From the NCBI GenBank assembly GCA_030248225.1, contig JASANE010028524.1:1-64000 (forward strand): a stretch of 64,000 nucleotides of DNA. The letters are read 5' to 3'. Origin of the DNA: Trileptium ribeirensis (Eukaryota; Nematoda; Enoplea; Enoplida; Thoracostomopsidae). The position numbers and the translations under genes are program-made. Below, piece by piece: positions 50,171 to 63,404 of the stretch. Below the pieces are notes generated by a model. It worked only from the letters and a program-made list of their open reading frames with translations. It had not been told where the DNA came from and made no database searches. How positions within the stretch are numbered: position 1 is the stretch's first letter; each line of letters begins with the position of its first letter.

Positions 50171-51055
50171 AACATGGGCCAGTTTATGAATCCAGCATGC
50201 AATCGATAAAGTTTGCCGATTTCCTGTTTATATATTTTTGCGCTGCAGTTGAGTTCAGTCAGTAATTCGTATTTGCACATGCATTAGGCTATAATAACTG
50301 CAGTATAATTTTATGCAAGCTAAGTCATTAAAACAAAAACCTTTTCAATTTGGGGTTTCGAAAGTAATCTGCCTTAAGTCTCTCCGAGTTAAAGAATTAA
50401 ACGGAGTCGATTTTACGAGAGTCCACCTCAGGTGTGTACATCATGGTTGTTCTTGTGTTAAAATCACAATCTGAATTGTGCTACAACTGGGTTTCGCAGC
50501 TTTGGCATCGGTACACGGTCGTCATTACAAACTTTGCAAGAAAGGGCACTGAATCTGCTAGAGGGCACAGCTTAGACACACCATTCACACATAACCATGA
50601 AATTCACTTTTCTGGTGTATTTCAGAGGCCCAGATGCTGCATGGGGGCATGGCTCCTCAAGCCCTTCCCTATAGCTACGCCCCTGCATGGCAGCTTAGCC
50701 CGTTTGCAGCATAGCGTGCGCGAACAGGGTATCCGAGATATGCGAATGCGATTTGCCAACGTGCGAAATTATGCCCGAAATCACAGTACATGCTAAACCG
50801 CACGATGTGTGCACACGTATATACTCATTTTTGCTATTACTAATCATATCACAGCCTTATGTATCTATTGCACATTAGCAAGCTCTATCAGTGGCGTTAC
50901 TCACTCGACCAAATGTTCGCTATCAAGAAACGCGGTTCCACGGAATATGGTCAGCAAATTGCGATGCTAATTCGTAAAACAACGATCACCGTCAGGATAT
51001 AAATGTACCTTTGTCACAAATCGTGGTCGCGTACATACCTGACAATTGTGATTTA
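50171..51055. other. Unique region with one long unexplained frame
   Basis: The 120-codon plus frame 50434-50796 resembles no family I know and has no splice context that I can support. Confidence 0.35.
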
Positions 51056-53208
51056 TGAGCAGTCATTGGTTTTTACAACTGCGAGCTCGCTTTCCATAAC
51101 ATGTTCTTCGTTTGTTGGTTGTGGCATGCAAATTCACAAGCCGTCGCCGGTTTTTTTTGAAAAAGAACAATTAAATTTGGCGTATTTGTCTGGTTACGAA
51201 AATTGCTTAGCTTCATTTAGGAAGAAAATGCAACCATAGTTTGAGCACACTGGGATCACAAAGAGAACTCTGATTAGACGTTAGAATTATTGTCGCATCG
51301 AGTAGACGGATGAAGCAAATCCAATCCTGGATACCTAGTCGATAATTGAGAACGGATCAGGGAGCAGTCATTGGTTTTTACAACTGCGAGCTCGCTTTCC
51401 ATAACATGTTCTTCGTTTGTTGGTTGTGGCATGCAAATTCACAAGCCGTCGTCGGTTTTCTTTGAAAAAGTACAATTAAATTTGGCGTATTTGTCTGGTT
51501 ACGAAAATTGCTTAGCTTCATTTAGGAAGAAAATGCAACCATAGTTTGAGCACACTGGGATCACAAAGAGAACTCTGATTAGACGTTAGAATTATTGTCG
51601 CATCGAGTAGACGGATGAAGCAAATCCAATCCTGGATACCTAGTCGATAATTGAGAACGGATCAGGGAGCAGTCATTGGTTTTTACAACTGCGAGTTCGC
51701 TTTCCATAACATGTTCTTCGTTTGTTGGTTTTGGCATGCAAATTCACAAGCCGTCGCCGGTTTTCGTTGAAAAAGTACAATTAAATTTGGCGTATTTGTC
51801 TGGTTACCAAAATTGCTTAGCTTCATTTAGGAAGAAAATGCAACCATAGTTTGAGCACACTGGGATCACAAAGAGAACTCTGATTAGACGTTAGAATTAT
51901 TGTCGCATCGAGTAGACGGATGAAGCAAATCCAATCCTGGATACCTAGTCGATAATTGAGAACGGATCAGGGAGCAGTCATTGGTTTTTCCAACTGCGAG
52001 CTCGCTTTCCATAACATGTTCTTCGTTTGTTGGTTGTGGCATGCAAATTCACAAGCCGTCGCCGGTTTTCGTTGAAAAAGTACAATTAAATTTGGCGTAT
52101 TTGTCTGGTTACGAAAATTGCTTAGCTTCATTTAGGAAGAAAATGCAACCATAGTTTGAGCATACTGGGATCACAAAGAGAACTCAGATTAGACGTTAGA
52201 ATTGTTGTCGCATCGAGTAGACGGATGAAGCAAATCCAATCCTGGATACCTAGTCGATAATTCAGAACGGAACAGGGAGCAGTCATTGGTTTTTACAACT
52301 GCGAGCTCGCTTTCCATAACATGTTCTTCGTTTGTTGGTTGTGGCATGCAAATTCACAAGCCGTCGCCGGTTTTCGCTGAAAAAGTACAATTAAATTTGG
52401 CGTATTTGTCTGGTTACGAAAATTGCTTAGCTTCATTTAGGAAGAAAATGCAACCATAGTTTGAGCACACTGGGATCACAAAGAGAACTCTGATTAGACG
52501 TTAGAATTATTGTCGCATCGAGTAGACGGATGAAGCAAATCCAATCCTGGATACCTAGTCGATAATTGAGAACGGATCAGGGAGCAGTCATTGGTTTTTA
52601 CAACTGCGAGCTCGCTTTCCATAACATGTTCTTCGTTTGTTGGTTGTGGCATGCAAATTCACAAGCCGTCGCCGGTTTTCGTTGAAAAAGTACAATTAAA
52701 TTTGGCGTATTTGTCTGGTTACGAAAATTGCTTAGCTTCATTTAGGAAGAAAATGCAACCATAATTTGAGCACACTGGGATCACAAAGAGAACTCTGATT
52801 AAACGTTAGAATTATTGTCGCATCGAGTAGACGGATGAAGCAAATCCAATCCTGGATACCTAGTCGATAATTGAGAACGGATCAGCGAGCAGTCATTGGC
52901 TTTTACAACTGCGAGCTCGCTTTCCATAACATGTTCTTCGTTTGTTGGTTGTGGCATGCAAATTCACAAGCCACGTTTTCGTTGAAATTCGCCGGTTTTC
53001 GTTGAAAAAGTACAATTAAATTTGGCGTATTTGTCTGGTTACGAAAATTGCTTAGCTTCATTTAGAAAGAAAATGCAACCATAGTTTGAGCACACTGGGA
53101 TCACAAAGAGAACTCTGATTAGACGTTAGAATTATTGTCGCATCGAGCAGACGGATGAAGCAAACGTAATCCTGAATACCTAGTCGATAATTGAGAACGG
53201 ATCAGGGA
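51056..53208. repeat. 305-bp satellite, 7 copies
   Basis: Units begin at about 51056, 51361, 51666, 51971, 52276, 52581 and 52886. Each contains gagcagtcattggtttttac, ggcatgcaaattcacaagcc and gatacctagtcgataattga. Copies are nearly identical. The last has an extra approximately 20-bp internal duplication (near 52973-52993). A 78-codon frame in the first unit is not kept as a gene in the others. Confidence 0.97.
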
Positions 53209-53218
53209 GTTGTACAAT

Positions 53219-53420
53219 CTATAAAATTATACATTTATCGAAAATTTTTTTGAAATACTTGAGTACCAAGAAAATCCAAAAAGTCGAAAAAAATTTTGTA
53301 TTAAATCTGGCCAAATTAAGAAAATTCTGAACCAACTCGTTGAGCTACTCGATTATCTCTGCACGATGACGATCTTCAATGTTGACCAATTTCGACCCAC
53401 GGTGATAAAGGAAAAGTCCT
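53219..53420. repeat. Possible diverged dispersed repeat
   Basis: A block with tatcgaaaatttttttgaaa, gagtaccaagaaaa, tggccaaatt and ctgaaccaactcgttgagct resembles 58720-58870 (tcgaaaattttgggtaccgag, gtggccgaat, ctgaaccatttcgtcgcgtt). Weak similarity, judged by eye. Confidence 0.35.
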
Positions 53421-53639
53421 GATTCAACTTATATAACAGATAGGGGAATGACGACTCCATGAATGAATAAATTCACCACAACAACTACTACTCGAGCTCT
53501 GCACAATCTGTTTGTAAAACCAATTCGTAAAAACGCAAAATTGGAAGAAATTTAATATTAAGCATAGCCAATGTTACCCGCCATGTCTAATTAGAGTGTG
53601 GGTACCGAAATTTAATACGATAAACCACCACTTTCTGTC

Positions 53640-53862
53640 CCAAGTCAAGCTAAGGGGCGCAGCGTTAATTCCTTAAAAGGAACAGCTTAGTGCGAAAGGT
53701 ACAGGGACGGTAGTCTTAGTTTTAGTTTAGTATATGCTTCATATAAGGGCTTTGGCTTAGGCTAATGCCCTTATATATGGCTTAGGCTAATGCTTGACCA
53801 TAGTATATAGCGAGAACGGCATAGCCTGCATATAGCTTACGTCCCTCAGTTTACTTTTGGTC
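53640..53862 (+). repeat. Dispersed repeat family R, copy 2
   Basis: Shares tcatataagggctttggctt, ggcttaggctaatgc and gcgagaacggcatagcctgc with the copy at 49972, in the same order. It lacks the long G run. Confidence 0.6.
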
Positions 53863-55200
53863 AATTTTATTATGACTTAAATCATGAAAGAGAGCTGTTT
53901 AAATAATTTAGTAATTGAATATTTGTGTACGGCTATATGCAAATAAAACATAGCTTCAGCATTATCACGGCTGCGTTGGGTTTAAATAATAGGTAATAGC
54001 AGCCCTTAACTGCGGCTTATTATTAGTTAATATTTTAAAATAGCTATGACTCTTGGACAACTACGAGATTTTAAATGTATGCCGGGCACTTTGGTATTTA
54101 CTGCATGAGCTCTTTCCTATTTTCAAGAAAAACTTCATACTTGTGATCGTACGGAATCTAAATTTTGATTCAACATATATACCATATCCAATATATATAT
54201 ATATATATCGATAAATGGCATTATCTATAATGCATATCATTGGAAGAGCAAAAGTTAAACAGTGACTATTTTTAAGTCCAAAATCAGTGTGAATGTTGGT
54301 GTTATAATTCACGACATGAAGCAAGAAACTTAATTCAGGTGAAAGTTTCACAGTGAAGCACAACGCAGAGACTGATAACGTGTTCACTTTGCGTCCGAAT
54401 ATATCCAATCGGATCCGCTGTGATCCGACTTGCACGTGTATTTTATGTAGGGTGTGCACACTGCATACGGTCCGATCCGACATCGATCTGATCTGATCCG
54501 ACACAGCATATACACAATTGCGTTACATCGAATCGGATGATGTTGTATAAATAATAAATACATATACATACACACGATGGCTATAAATATTTTGGTCATG
54601 TGAAGTGATGTCGGATGCAATGTGAACAGAATTAGGATCGGGTCGGTAACACACAATGTGAACCGGCCTGAACAGCCGCATTTACTAGATCAATAGAATA
54701 GCCACATAAACTGTGGAATAGGAATTTACCGGAAATTGACTGTGACTGCCTGGTGATATTTGGCTCAAATTTTTACACGAGAGGCTCCATAAATATACTA
54801 TTGATATTATATGTCCTAACAGCATCTAAACTGCGGTAAAAATGTATAAAACACTTTCGGCTGAAACTTGTAAATTTCCTAACAATTTATTGCTTACTAA
54901 TATATTTCCTGTTATGTTGTTCATGTGGTCACAGTGACTGCATATGTTATACGGAGTACGTATTCCGATGACTTCATCCAGGTCCCAAAATTTTCTGCTA
55001 AATAATGGTACATTTCCAGAGCAAGACTGCCAAAGATTAAGAAACCGACTTGTTTTAGGCTTGACAATAAATGCTTTTCACGTACTGAACGCATATTGTC
55101 TATTCGTTGCTCTTGTACCAATTATTATCTATAGGGGCGCACAAAGTCGACGTCCCAGCCATATGAGGGCCGCTGTAAGACAATGTTCCTAGGCCCAACT
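53863..55200. other. Unique region, no gene seen
   Basis: An (at)n run sits at 54190-54208. The region 54400-54660 repeats gatccga-type words (cggatccgctgtgatccgac, ggtccgatccgacatcgatc). Frames 54061-54656 (minus) are not recognised. Confidence 0.35.
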
Positions 55201-55795
55201 GAGACGGCGGAGCATCTCAGTATTTCTCATAAATTATTACTCGAATTGGATTGATGAATGGGTTTGTGAAGGTGAATATAAATCTGAGCCGGCGGAGCAT
55301 CTCAGTATTTCTCATAAATTATTACTCTAATTGGATTGATGAATGGGTTTGTGAAGGTGAATATAAATCTGAGCCGGCGGAGCATCTCAGTATTTCTCAT
55401 AAATTATTACTCTAATTGGATTGATGAATGGGTTTGTGAAGGTGAATATAAATCTGAGCCGGCGGAGCATCTCAGTATTTCTCATAAATTATTACTCTAA
55501 TTGGATTGATGAATGGGTTTGTGAAGGTGAATATAAATCTGAGCCGGCGGAGCATCTCAGTTTTTCTCATAAATTATTACTCTAATTGGATTGATGAATG
55601 GGTTTGTGAAGGTGAATATAAATCTGAGCCGGCGGAGCATCTCAGTATTTCTCATAAATTATTACTCTAATTGGATTGATGAATGGGTTTGTGAAGGTGA
55701 ATATAAATCTGAGCCGGCGGAGCATCTCAGTATTTCTCATAAATTATTACTCTAATTGGATTGATGAATGGGTTTGTGAAGGTGAATATAAATAT
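55201..55795. repeat. 85-bp satellite, 7 copies
   Basis: The unit contains gagccggcggagcatctcag and ggattgatgaatgggtttgt. Copies are nearly identical except the first (cgaattgg) and one tttttctc variant. Confidence 0.97.
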
Positions 55796-55833
55796 ACTTG
55801 TGCGTTTTATGTACCCTGGAACCCAATGTTACT

Positions 55834-57112
55834 GAAACGATACCAAATAAGCGCAATAAAGTATTGTGTCAACCGCTAACGCTTAAAACATTAGAGGCTC
55901 AGCTCTTGCAGTATCGATGCAAAGCACCATCATCGACAGAACTAGCCTCTCGCCGTTGCATTTAGACCGAACTCTATACCTATGTTACAATTACTGAAGC
56001 GATACCAAATAAGCGCAACAAAGTATTGTGTCAACCGCTAAAGTTTAAAACATTAGAGGCTCAGCTCTTGCAGTATCGATACAAAGCACTATCATCGACA
56101 GAACTAGCCTCTCACCGTTGCATTTAGACCGAGCTCTATACCTACGTTACAATTACTGAAGCGATACCAAATAAGCGCAACAAAGTATTGTGTCAACCGC
56201 TAAAGTTTAAAACATTAGAGGCTTAGCTCTTGCAGTATCGATACAAAGCACCATCATCGACAGAACTAGCCTCTCACCGTTGCATTTAGACCGAGCTCTA
56301 TACCTACGTTACAATTACTGAAGCGATACCAAATAAGCGCAACAAAGTATTGTGTCAACCGCTAAAATTTAAAACATTTAGAGGCTCAGCTCTTGCAGTA
56401 TCGATACAAAGCACCATCATCGACAGAACTAGCCTCTCACCGTTGCATTTAGACCGAGCTCTATACCTACGTTACAATTACTGAAGCGATACCAAATAAG
56501 CGCAACAAAGTATTGTGTCAACCGCTAAAGTTTAAAACATTAGAGGCTCAGCTCTTGCAGTATCGATACAAAGCACCATCATCGACAGAACTAGCCTCTC
56601 ACCGTTGCATTTAGACCGAGCTCTATACCTACGTTACAATTACTGAAGCGATACCAAATAAGCGCAACAAAGTATTGTGTCAACCGCTAAAGTTTAAAAC
56701 ATTAGAGGCTCAGCTCTTGCAGTATCGATACAAAGCACCATCATCGACAGAACTAGCCTCTCACCGTTGCATTTAGACCGAGCTCTATACCTACGTTACA
56801 ATTACTGAAGCGATACCAAATAAGCGCAACAAAGTATTGTGTCAACCGCTAAAGTTTAAAACATTAGAGGCTCAGCTCTTGCAGTATCGATACAAAGCAC
56901 CATCATCGACAGAACTAGCCTCTCACCGTTGCATTTACACCGAGCTCTATACCTACGTTACAATTACTGAAGCGATACCAAATAAGCGCAACAAAGTATT
57001 GTGTCAACCGCTAAAGTTTAAAACATTAGAGGCTCAGCTCTTGCAGTATCGATACAAAGCACCATCATCGACAGAACTAGCCTCTCACCGTTGCATTTAG
57101 ACCGAACTCTAT
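55834..57112. repeat. 162-bp satellite, 8 copies
   Basis: Units begin at about 55834, 55996, 56158, 56320, 56483, 56645, 56807 and 56969. The unit contains gaagcgataccaaataagcg and tgcagtatcgatacaaagca. At 162 bp the frame is kept between copies, with one stop (catttag) per unit. The copy near 56930 has catttac instead, joining two units into an 87-codon frame. This is chance, not a gene. Confidence 0.97.
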
Positions 57113-59874
57113 ATTTAGAAAACTAATGGCAGTACTTGACTGCCTAAAGTTTAGTGCGCTATGTTTAAAGTAAGCAAATTCTGTTAGGTACAAGTAAAAA
57201 ATTAACAGCTGTAGCGTAAGTAAATCGTAATAATACTGATAGCGAGTAATTACTTTGTGAAATACCGGAAGTAAATAATATCGTAATGTAAAAGCAGACA
57301 CATTAAAAACCAATGCACCAGATGAGTGAAGAAAGCTATGGATATTATTATACGAAAAAAAGTTTGGTTATGACAACCGAACAGTCCAGTCTCAAATCTT
57401 GGGAAAACTTTACAAGGCAAAGCAAGCCAGAAGCAGCCAACTATTCAAGTGGGGATGGAGTAACTTCAAGGGGGGATAACGGTTTGATTATAAGAGTAAC
57501 AATACGACACTGTTCTATCGTAAGCGGGGGCGGTGCTCAAGCTGGAGAGGGGGTATACCTCCTGCCTCCTTACCCGTACCTAATAGGTTGAAGAAAAATA
57601 ATACAATTCGCATAGGTTACAAATACATTCTATATTTTTATCGTGACAATACAAATAGCTTTGACAGAGGTTTAGCGCTGTTCATTACTATTATTATTAT
57701 TTACTGCAGCGAAAAGTTTTTCGCTGCTTTCAAACATCGGAAATAGCTGCTCTTTCGCGTTATCAAGTTTAAGCATAAATATGTCTGCTTTTGTTCTTGT
57801 CTACGAACAGCCTTCACGTCAGGTTGCTATTTATCTTTTAAAATAAAGCTGCGCCTATGCTGCTTTACAGCTTCAAAAAAATTTTTCTGTGTGTAGCCTC
57901 AATTTTGTTTGTTAAATGCCATTTGCTGTTATTATTAACAATAATAATGGAACGTCACAAGTAGAGAGATTTAAGCCATATACAGAACGGTAGTGTGCTA
58001 CGACAGCTCCAACAACACTCAATCGCCATAAGTGACATGGAAGCCGTGTGGTTCTCAATATATTAAGTCTAAATCTTAGCCTTACCATTGTTATTAGAAT
58101 AAGCCTCGAAAAATGTGATAAGACTAATACTAAATAATAAATATAACTAATAATAATAATAAAACTAATATTATAATAATTTTACTATAATAATAATAAA
58201 ACTAATATGGGCACAATTCTTATATTAGACCCGTCTCACAAGATATTTAATTTTTAAATGATACAAAATAATCTCAGGGTTTACTTAGGTGCGGGTTTCT
58301 ATCTAAAAGTAACAAAGATCAGTTTTTTCGGTTAGCCCCGCAGCCTGAATTTGGTCAATTTTGAAAATACTGCGATAATTTTAGCACCATTCGACACAGC
58401 TCGAAGAACTGGTTCATAAATACCCATTTCGGTCAGTTTTACGAGATTTTTTCGTTTTCTTCCGGTTCCAAATGGCACGAAAACTTAAAAAAATCTCTTT
58501 CATTTGAACCGTATTGACGTTATGAGTCGTGGTAAAATCAACTCAATCGGTTCATGTTTTAAATAGATATTTCCATTTATGCTATGTCCTAAGACTAAGT
58601 CTAATCCTTTGTCTAATTCTAAGTCGTTAACCAGTCATTCGATTGGACGTAATTTACAGCAAATCGACTTAGCTGGTCAATGCGGTTCTAATATAAAATT
58701 ATGCATGTAACGAGAACTTTTTTTTTCGAAAATTTTGGGTACCGAGGGGACATTGGTAACCAAAAAAGCGAAAAAATAATTGTCACAAAAGTGGCCGAAT
58801 GAAGTATTTCCTGAACCATTTCGTCGCGTTGAGTGGAATGGCTAAATCTATCGCTGTATCTTCATTATTGGCCGAATTTGAGCTGGGGTCTAACCGAAAA
58901 GATCCAAAAAAATAAATTGACTAACATTTGACGCATTGATATGTAATGAAGAAATTGCTTAAAATACTAAAAACTGCAGAAATTACCTTTTTAAATTTCA
59001 CGAGTTCGACTAAATGCAGCACCATAAAGTAATTTTCAAATAAAATTTTAATTTAAGGCAATTCCAAATATATTATTTAACTACTGTTATCTGGCAACAA
59101 TGGAATAATATTTCCGCTTCGGGTCAAGTGTCAAAAGTGTTTTTGAGCTTAATTAGTGTATCTATGTTAGTAGTATTGTACAGTTACTAGAAAGTAACTT
59201 AAATAAAATACTATATTTATTTAAGGGCACAGTTTTAAATTTGCAAATTTATTTCTTTCTATCTGTACTCACGAAACTCAAATGAAACACCGAAGCCATT
59301 GCAACTTCTTAATTTTTTTAGAACTTGCTATTGCACTATTGTATGCACTTATTTTTTATGTGCATGCATAACAATGCGAAAAACTTACCGAACACATGAT
59401 CACACAATGCTACGGCACCAAAATTGCTTGTATTATTCTAAAAGGATACAATGCATATAATTAGCTGTAGCAACTTAAATAAATAGAAAATTGCTTAAAA
59501 AATGAAATACAATATACAAATGTATATATGATTAGCTTTTATGCATCAACACTTTAATGAATTTCAAAGACGGCATAATAAACTTCAAAATATGTGCTTT
59601 TATACTAAGAACACCAGCGAAATATTTTAGTTGCATTGTACGAGGAAAATTATGCAAAATGAGATTGATGGCGATTAACGTCAACTTATAGCAATTTTGT
59701 TGCTTTAAGACGTAAACATAATCTACATCGTTGTCTTAACTTTCTAAAACTGCAATGCAAAATATAGCTTTATTATACATAAAACCTTTATTATTGGATA
59801 CATATTTTTGAGGGCACGCAATAATCAAACTGCAAACAATTTTTGCACGAGGAACTGTCGTAGTAGTTAGGCTA
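57113..59874. other. Gene-poor AT-rich region
   Basis: A (taa)n-type microsatellite at 58128-58208. The 92-codon frame 57313-57591 is unrecognised. The rest is AT-rich unique DNA. Confidence 0.4.
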
Positions 59875-60365
59875 ACGTAACTCTCAGAGACCAAAGTGTA
59901 CTGCATGCCATGCCCTTCTCGGTATACTAATCATAAGCCTAAATCTGCAGTCACACGCTCAAACTTTTTGCTCAAATTTTGTTCGAAATTTGAATGTATC
60001 TTTGTTGCATTTTCTTTTCTTCAAGGTTGAACGTGTGAACACTGTTAAAAATTTTCAAGAATATTCCTGTAGCCAATTGTGGACGAGATCTATTAAATGA
60101 AAAAATTTAAGCTCAAATTTTGATCTCAAATTTTGAAACATTGCAATTTTCCTTTAAAAATCACCGTAAAATTTTGATCCAAAACTAATCAAGTTTTGTA
60201 ATTGATCAAAATTTGAGCAAAAAGCTTGAACGTTTGAACATGCCACTTGTCTTAGCCTAAGCTAAGGTCCTTATAGGAGACATACACTATGCGTAAGCTT
60301 ATATATGGGGGCTACCACCCACCAAACCCGACACTCCCTGCTGTTCTCTTTCTATCGATATAACG
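59875..60365 (-). repeat. Dispersed repeat family R, copy 3, interrupted
   Basis: Read on the minus strand, 60365-60249 matches the first half of the copy at 49972 (cgttata, gtagcccccatatataagc, aaggaccttagcttaggcta) and 59949-59875 matches its second half (aggcttatgatt, gagaagggcatggcatgcag). The gap between is filled by a palindromic MITE. Confidence 0.6.
59950..60248. mobile_element. Palindromic MITE, TGTTCAC family, copy 2 (nested)
   Basis: The ends tcacacgctcaaactttttg and aaaaagcttgaacgtttgaaca are inverted. The interior has further inverted gctcaaatttt / aaaatttgagc blocks and a central gaacactg. Inserted into the family R copy 3. Confidence 0.65.
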
Positions 60366-60562
60366 TATGGCTGAGGGTTACCTGTGCCGTAGTTCAGCTT
60401 TAAGGTTAAATTACTGTGTCAAGTCTAGTTTTGCTGCGTGCACACGGGTTGTTCTTTAATCAAGTCAGTTCGCGTACTGATGAAGGTCCACTAATAACGT
60501 TTTCACTTTATTTACGCACACGTGGTGACGATTTATGGAAGAAGAAAACATAGGCACTGCTT

Positions 60563-60660
60563 AAAGGCGTGTTCACACGCCCAAACTTTTTGCTCAAATT
60601 TTTAGCTCAAAATTTGAACTCAAAATTTGAGCAAAAAGTTTGAGCGTGTGAACACACCTT
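60563..60660. mobile_element. Palindromic MITE, TGTTCAC family, copy 3
   Basis: 98 bp, almost fully self-complementary: aaaggcgtgttcacacgccc at the left and gagcgtgtgaacacacctt at the right, with tttttgctcaaattt / aaatttgagcaaaaa inside. The tidiest copy of the family. Confidence 0.88.
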
Positions 60661-60994
60661 AAGGCGTGTTCACATGCTCAAACTATTTGCTCAAATTTTA
60701 AGCTACAAATTTGAGCTCAAAATTGGAACAAATTTTGACCAAGATTTGACAGTAATTTTTTAACAAAATGGCAAAATTTCAAAATCTGCGATCAAAATTT
60801 GAGCTCAAACTTTTTCGCGTAATACCTCTCGTCCATGATTGGTTATAGGAATAATGTTGAAAAGTTTTGACAGTGTTCACACGGTCAAACTTACCAAAAA
60901 TGCAAAAAAGATGCTTTCAAATTTTGATCAAAATTTGAGCAAAAATTTTGATCAAAATTTGAGCAAAAAGTTTGAGCAGGTGAACACGCCTTTA
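60661..60994. mobile_element. Palindromic MITE, TGTTCAC family, copy 4
   Basis: Directly abuts copy 3. The left end aaggcgtgttcacatgctca is inverted at the right end (gagcaggtgaacacgcctt). About 334 bp long, with a less symmetrical centre than copy 3 and two adjacent ttttgatcaaaatttgagca units near the right end. Confidence 0.82.
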
Positions 60995-63404
60995 GAGGTT
61001 ACTACTTACGAAATAACATCGCAGACTACTGATGGCGGTTATATGGTAGTTTCATTTCATGACCAAGCTCGCAAATGTGTGAAATGTATACATAGTATTT
61101 TGACACAATTTGCAATAGCTAGACAACGACTTAGTCTGCTTACGCAGATTGTGTAAAAATTCAGTTTTTTGTTTAACAAAAGCGCACAAGATGTGTCAAA
61201 ACGGCAATGTATGCGTACGCAAATTCTGTTTGCACATTATTCAACCCCAATCCTCGCCCGTTGTGAAGCGAACACCGATTGAATGTTTGCAAACGCGGAA
61301 TTTTGTTTGGTTCAACTCGTGAATTTGGTAAAACAAAGGTATACGCACTTAAGATGGACTCGCGCATTACTTTATGTGCTTGAATTCAATACAAACTACA
61401 AAAATTTCAAGTTTTATCTCGATCCCATTGCTTTCTCTACTACTTCTGTTTATAATTATTCATTTCTTATGATTAAAACTTTGCTCACATTTATTTTTTT
61501 CATATGATTCCTATAATTCCTTCAGTAATTTTCAGTTTTTACGCTTGTTTTCCTTATGTATATGCTAATTCGATTGTCAATACGTCAACATTGTTTTTAA
61601 TACTTTTGTGAGAGCTCGTTGTATGCAAAATTTATTTTTGTTTTAAGAGCAGTTTACTTATTCCTACGTTTGTCGCTACTTTGTTTCACATGAAAATTAT
61701 TATTGACCTGTATCGTATCCTAATTTTAGCGTAGATAAAATTATTTCGGCACAATATGCCAGTTGTAAGTAAGATGGGAATTCCTTTCGCTTCTGAGATG
61801 TCTTCACTTTACCAATGTTTACTCAGAGCTATGTGCAGGTAAGTGGGTACCCCCGGGTCTCAGCGCAAAAGGCCTCAGATATTCAGCGCTCGAGTAGCCG
61901 GTAACGTGCAAGTAGTGGGTTAGTGGAGTAGCCGTAGCCCGCACTGTTCCACATGTTTAACTGCAGTTTTTAGACGATTGTATTGTCTTATATGTGACAA
62001 TGTAGGCCTAGTTAATTTAACATTGAGTATCTATATGCTTGCAGAACCATATTCACAATTATGAAATAAATATATGCATATTCCTTTACTATTATTGGGT
62101 AACTGTTTTTTGTTGATCAGTACACGGTAGATGACATCCGCCTATGGCGGGGTTTTTCAATTCGCAATACACCAATTAATAAAATACTGGCGGCCTAAGT
62201 TCAAAAAAATTGTCACGTCAGTGTTAATGGCGATGTTGATAAAAATCGCGATTAGTTAATATTTCTTTAAAAGGAATTAATTCACAAAAAATGAGCTGTA
62301 GGTCACTATATGTGAAGGAACACGCAAAAAAACTCAGACAAATCAGAATACATTGTGCATCTGAATAAATAAATTGTTTTATAGTGTAACTGAGAAACCA
62401 CATTTGATACGTTTTAGATGCAAAATATTAGCCCAAGAAGGGCCAGGCACATGGGTAAAAATTTTTGGCCGATCCACTCCACCACCGCTCATCAAAAACC
62501 CTCTATGTTCGGCTCGTAGATTTTGAGAACATTCTAGTGAACATAGTTAAGTTAGTGACAAAAATTCACACTGCATGCTTATCGGAATTATGGTGCATTA
62601 CAAGTGAATCGTTACATTAGCTCACTGTTGGTTTATTCTGAATGTTTTTAATATATTACAAAGATCTGATGCTTACAACAGCTCGAAACTAGCCAATTGA
62701 TTGTACACCGAACACGAACCAAGTTATCGGAATTCGACTTAACGTGCAGAAAAAGTTTTTGCAAGCGTAGATATGAAAGGTTTATCAAATTTCATTCCAT
62801 CGGTTACATATTCCTTTATTTTGTAATGATTACAACTGGTCCTGTCTTGTTTTAATTTATAAAAGGTCTAACACAAGGCTGAAAGCTGTGTTAAACACCG
62901 CGTCATGCACGGTTTTCCGTTTTCCGTGATTCCAATAATTATCGTTGTTCTAAGAGTATTGCCTTCGTTGTTAAATGAAACATATCAAAAATGTGCTTTC
63001 TGCTTAATTTTTTTAGAAACTGATCTTTCAGAAAAATTACTTTCATGGATAAGGACTGTGTGACACAATAATGGTGCGCACTAGATATACGAAATTTGTC
63101 TAAATCATACGAATAGCGACAATTCAAATTTGTTAAATACCATACAGATACCAAACTAGTGAACGTATTTTATAAAACATATATACATCTATTTGTTGAT
63201 TGAAGGAATATTAAGGCATCCACTTGAAAAGTTGTAGGTAAAGGTCCTAAATGTAAAGTTTTTGTTGCATAATTTGGTTTGTTGCCGTGTATAGTAGAGT
63301 CTATTGATGAGTAGTGATATTATTCTCGTTACGATCGATGATAGTACCAGCGGTGTTGATTGACAATATGCTTCCAGGTTTATTCTGCACGAGCCTGCGG
63401 TCCA
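60995..63404. other. Gene-poor unique region
   Basis: No exon recognised. A short GC-richer stretch at 61845-61940 and a cgcctatggcgg word near 62140 have no further support. Confidence 0.4.

Noticed and set aside
50434..50796. 120-codon plus-strand ORF as a gene
   Set aside because: The translation resembles nothing known and the patch contains repeat-like GC-rich words.
56837..57100. 87-codon ORF in the 162-bp array
   Set aside because: It arises because one unit has lost the stop found in the others; it is not conserved across copies.
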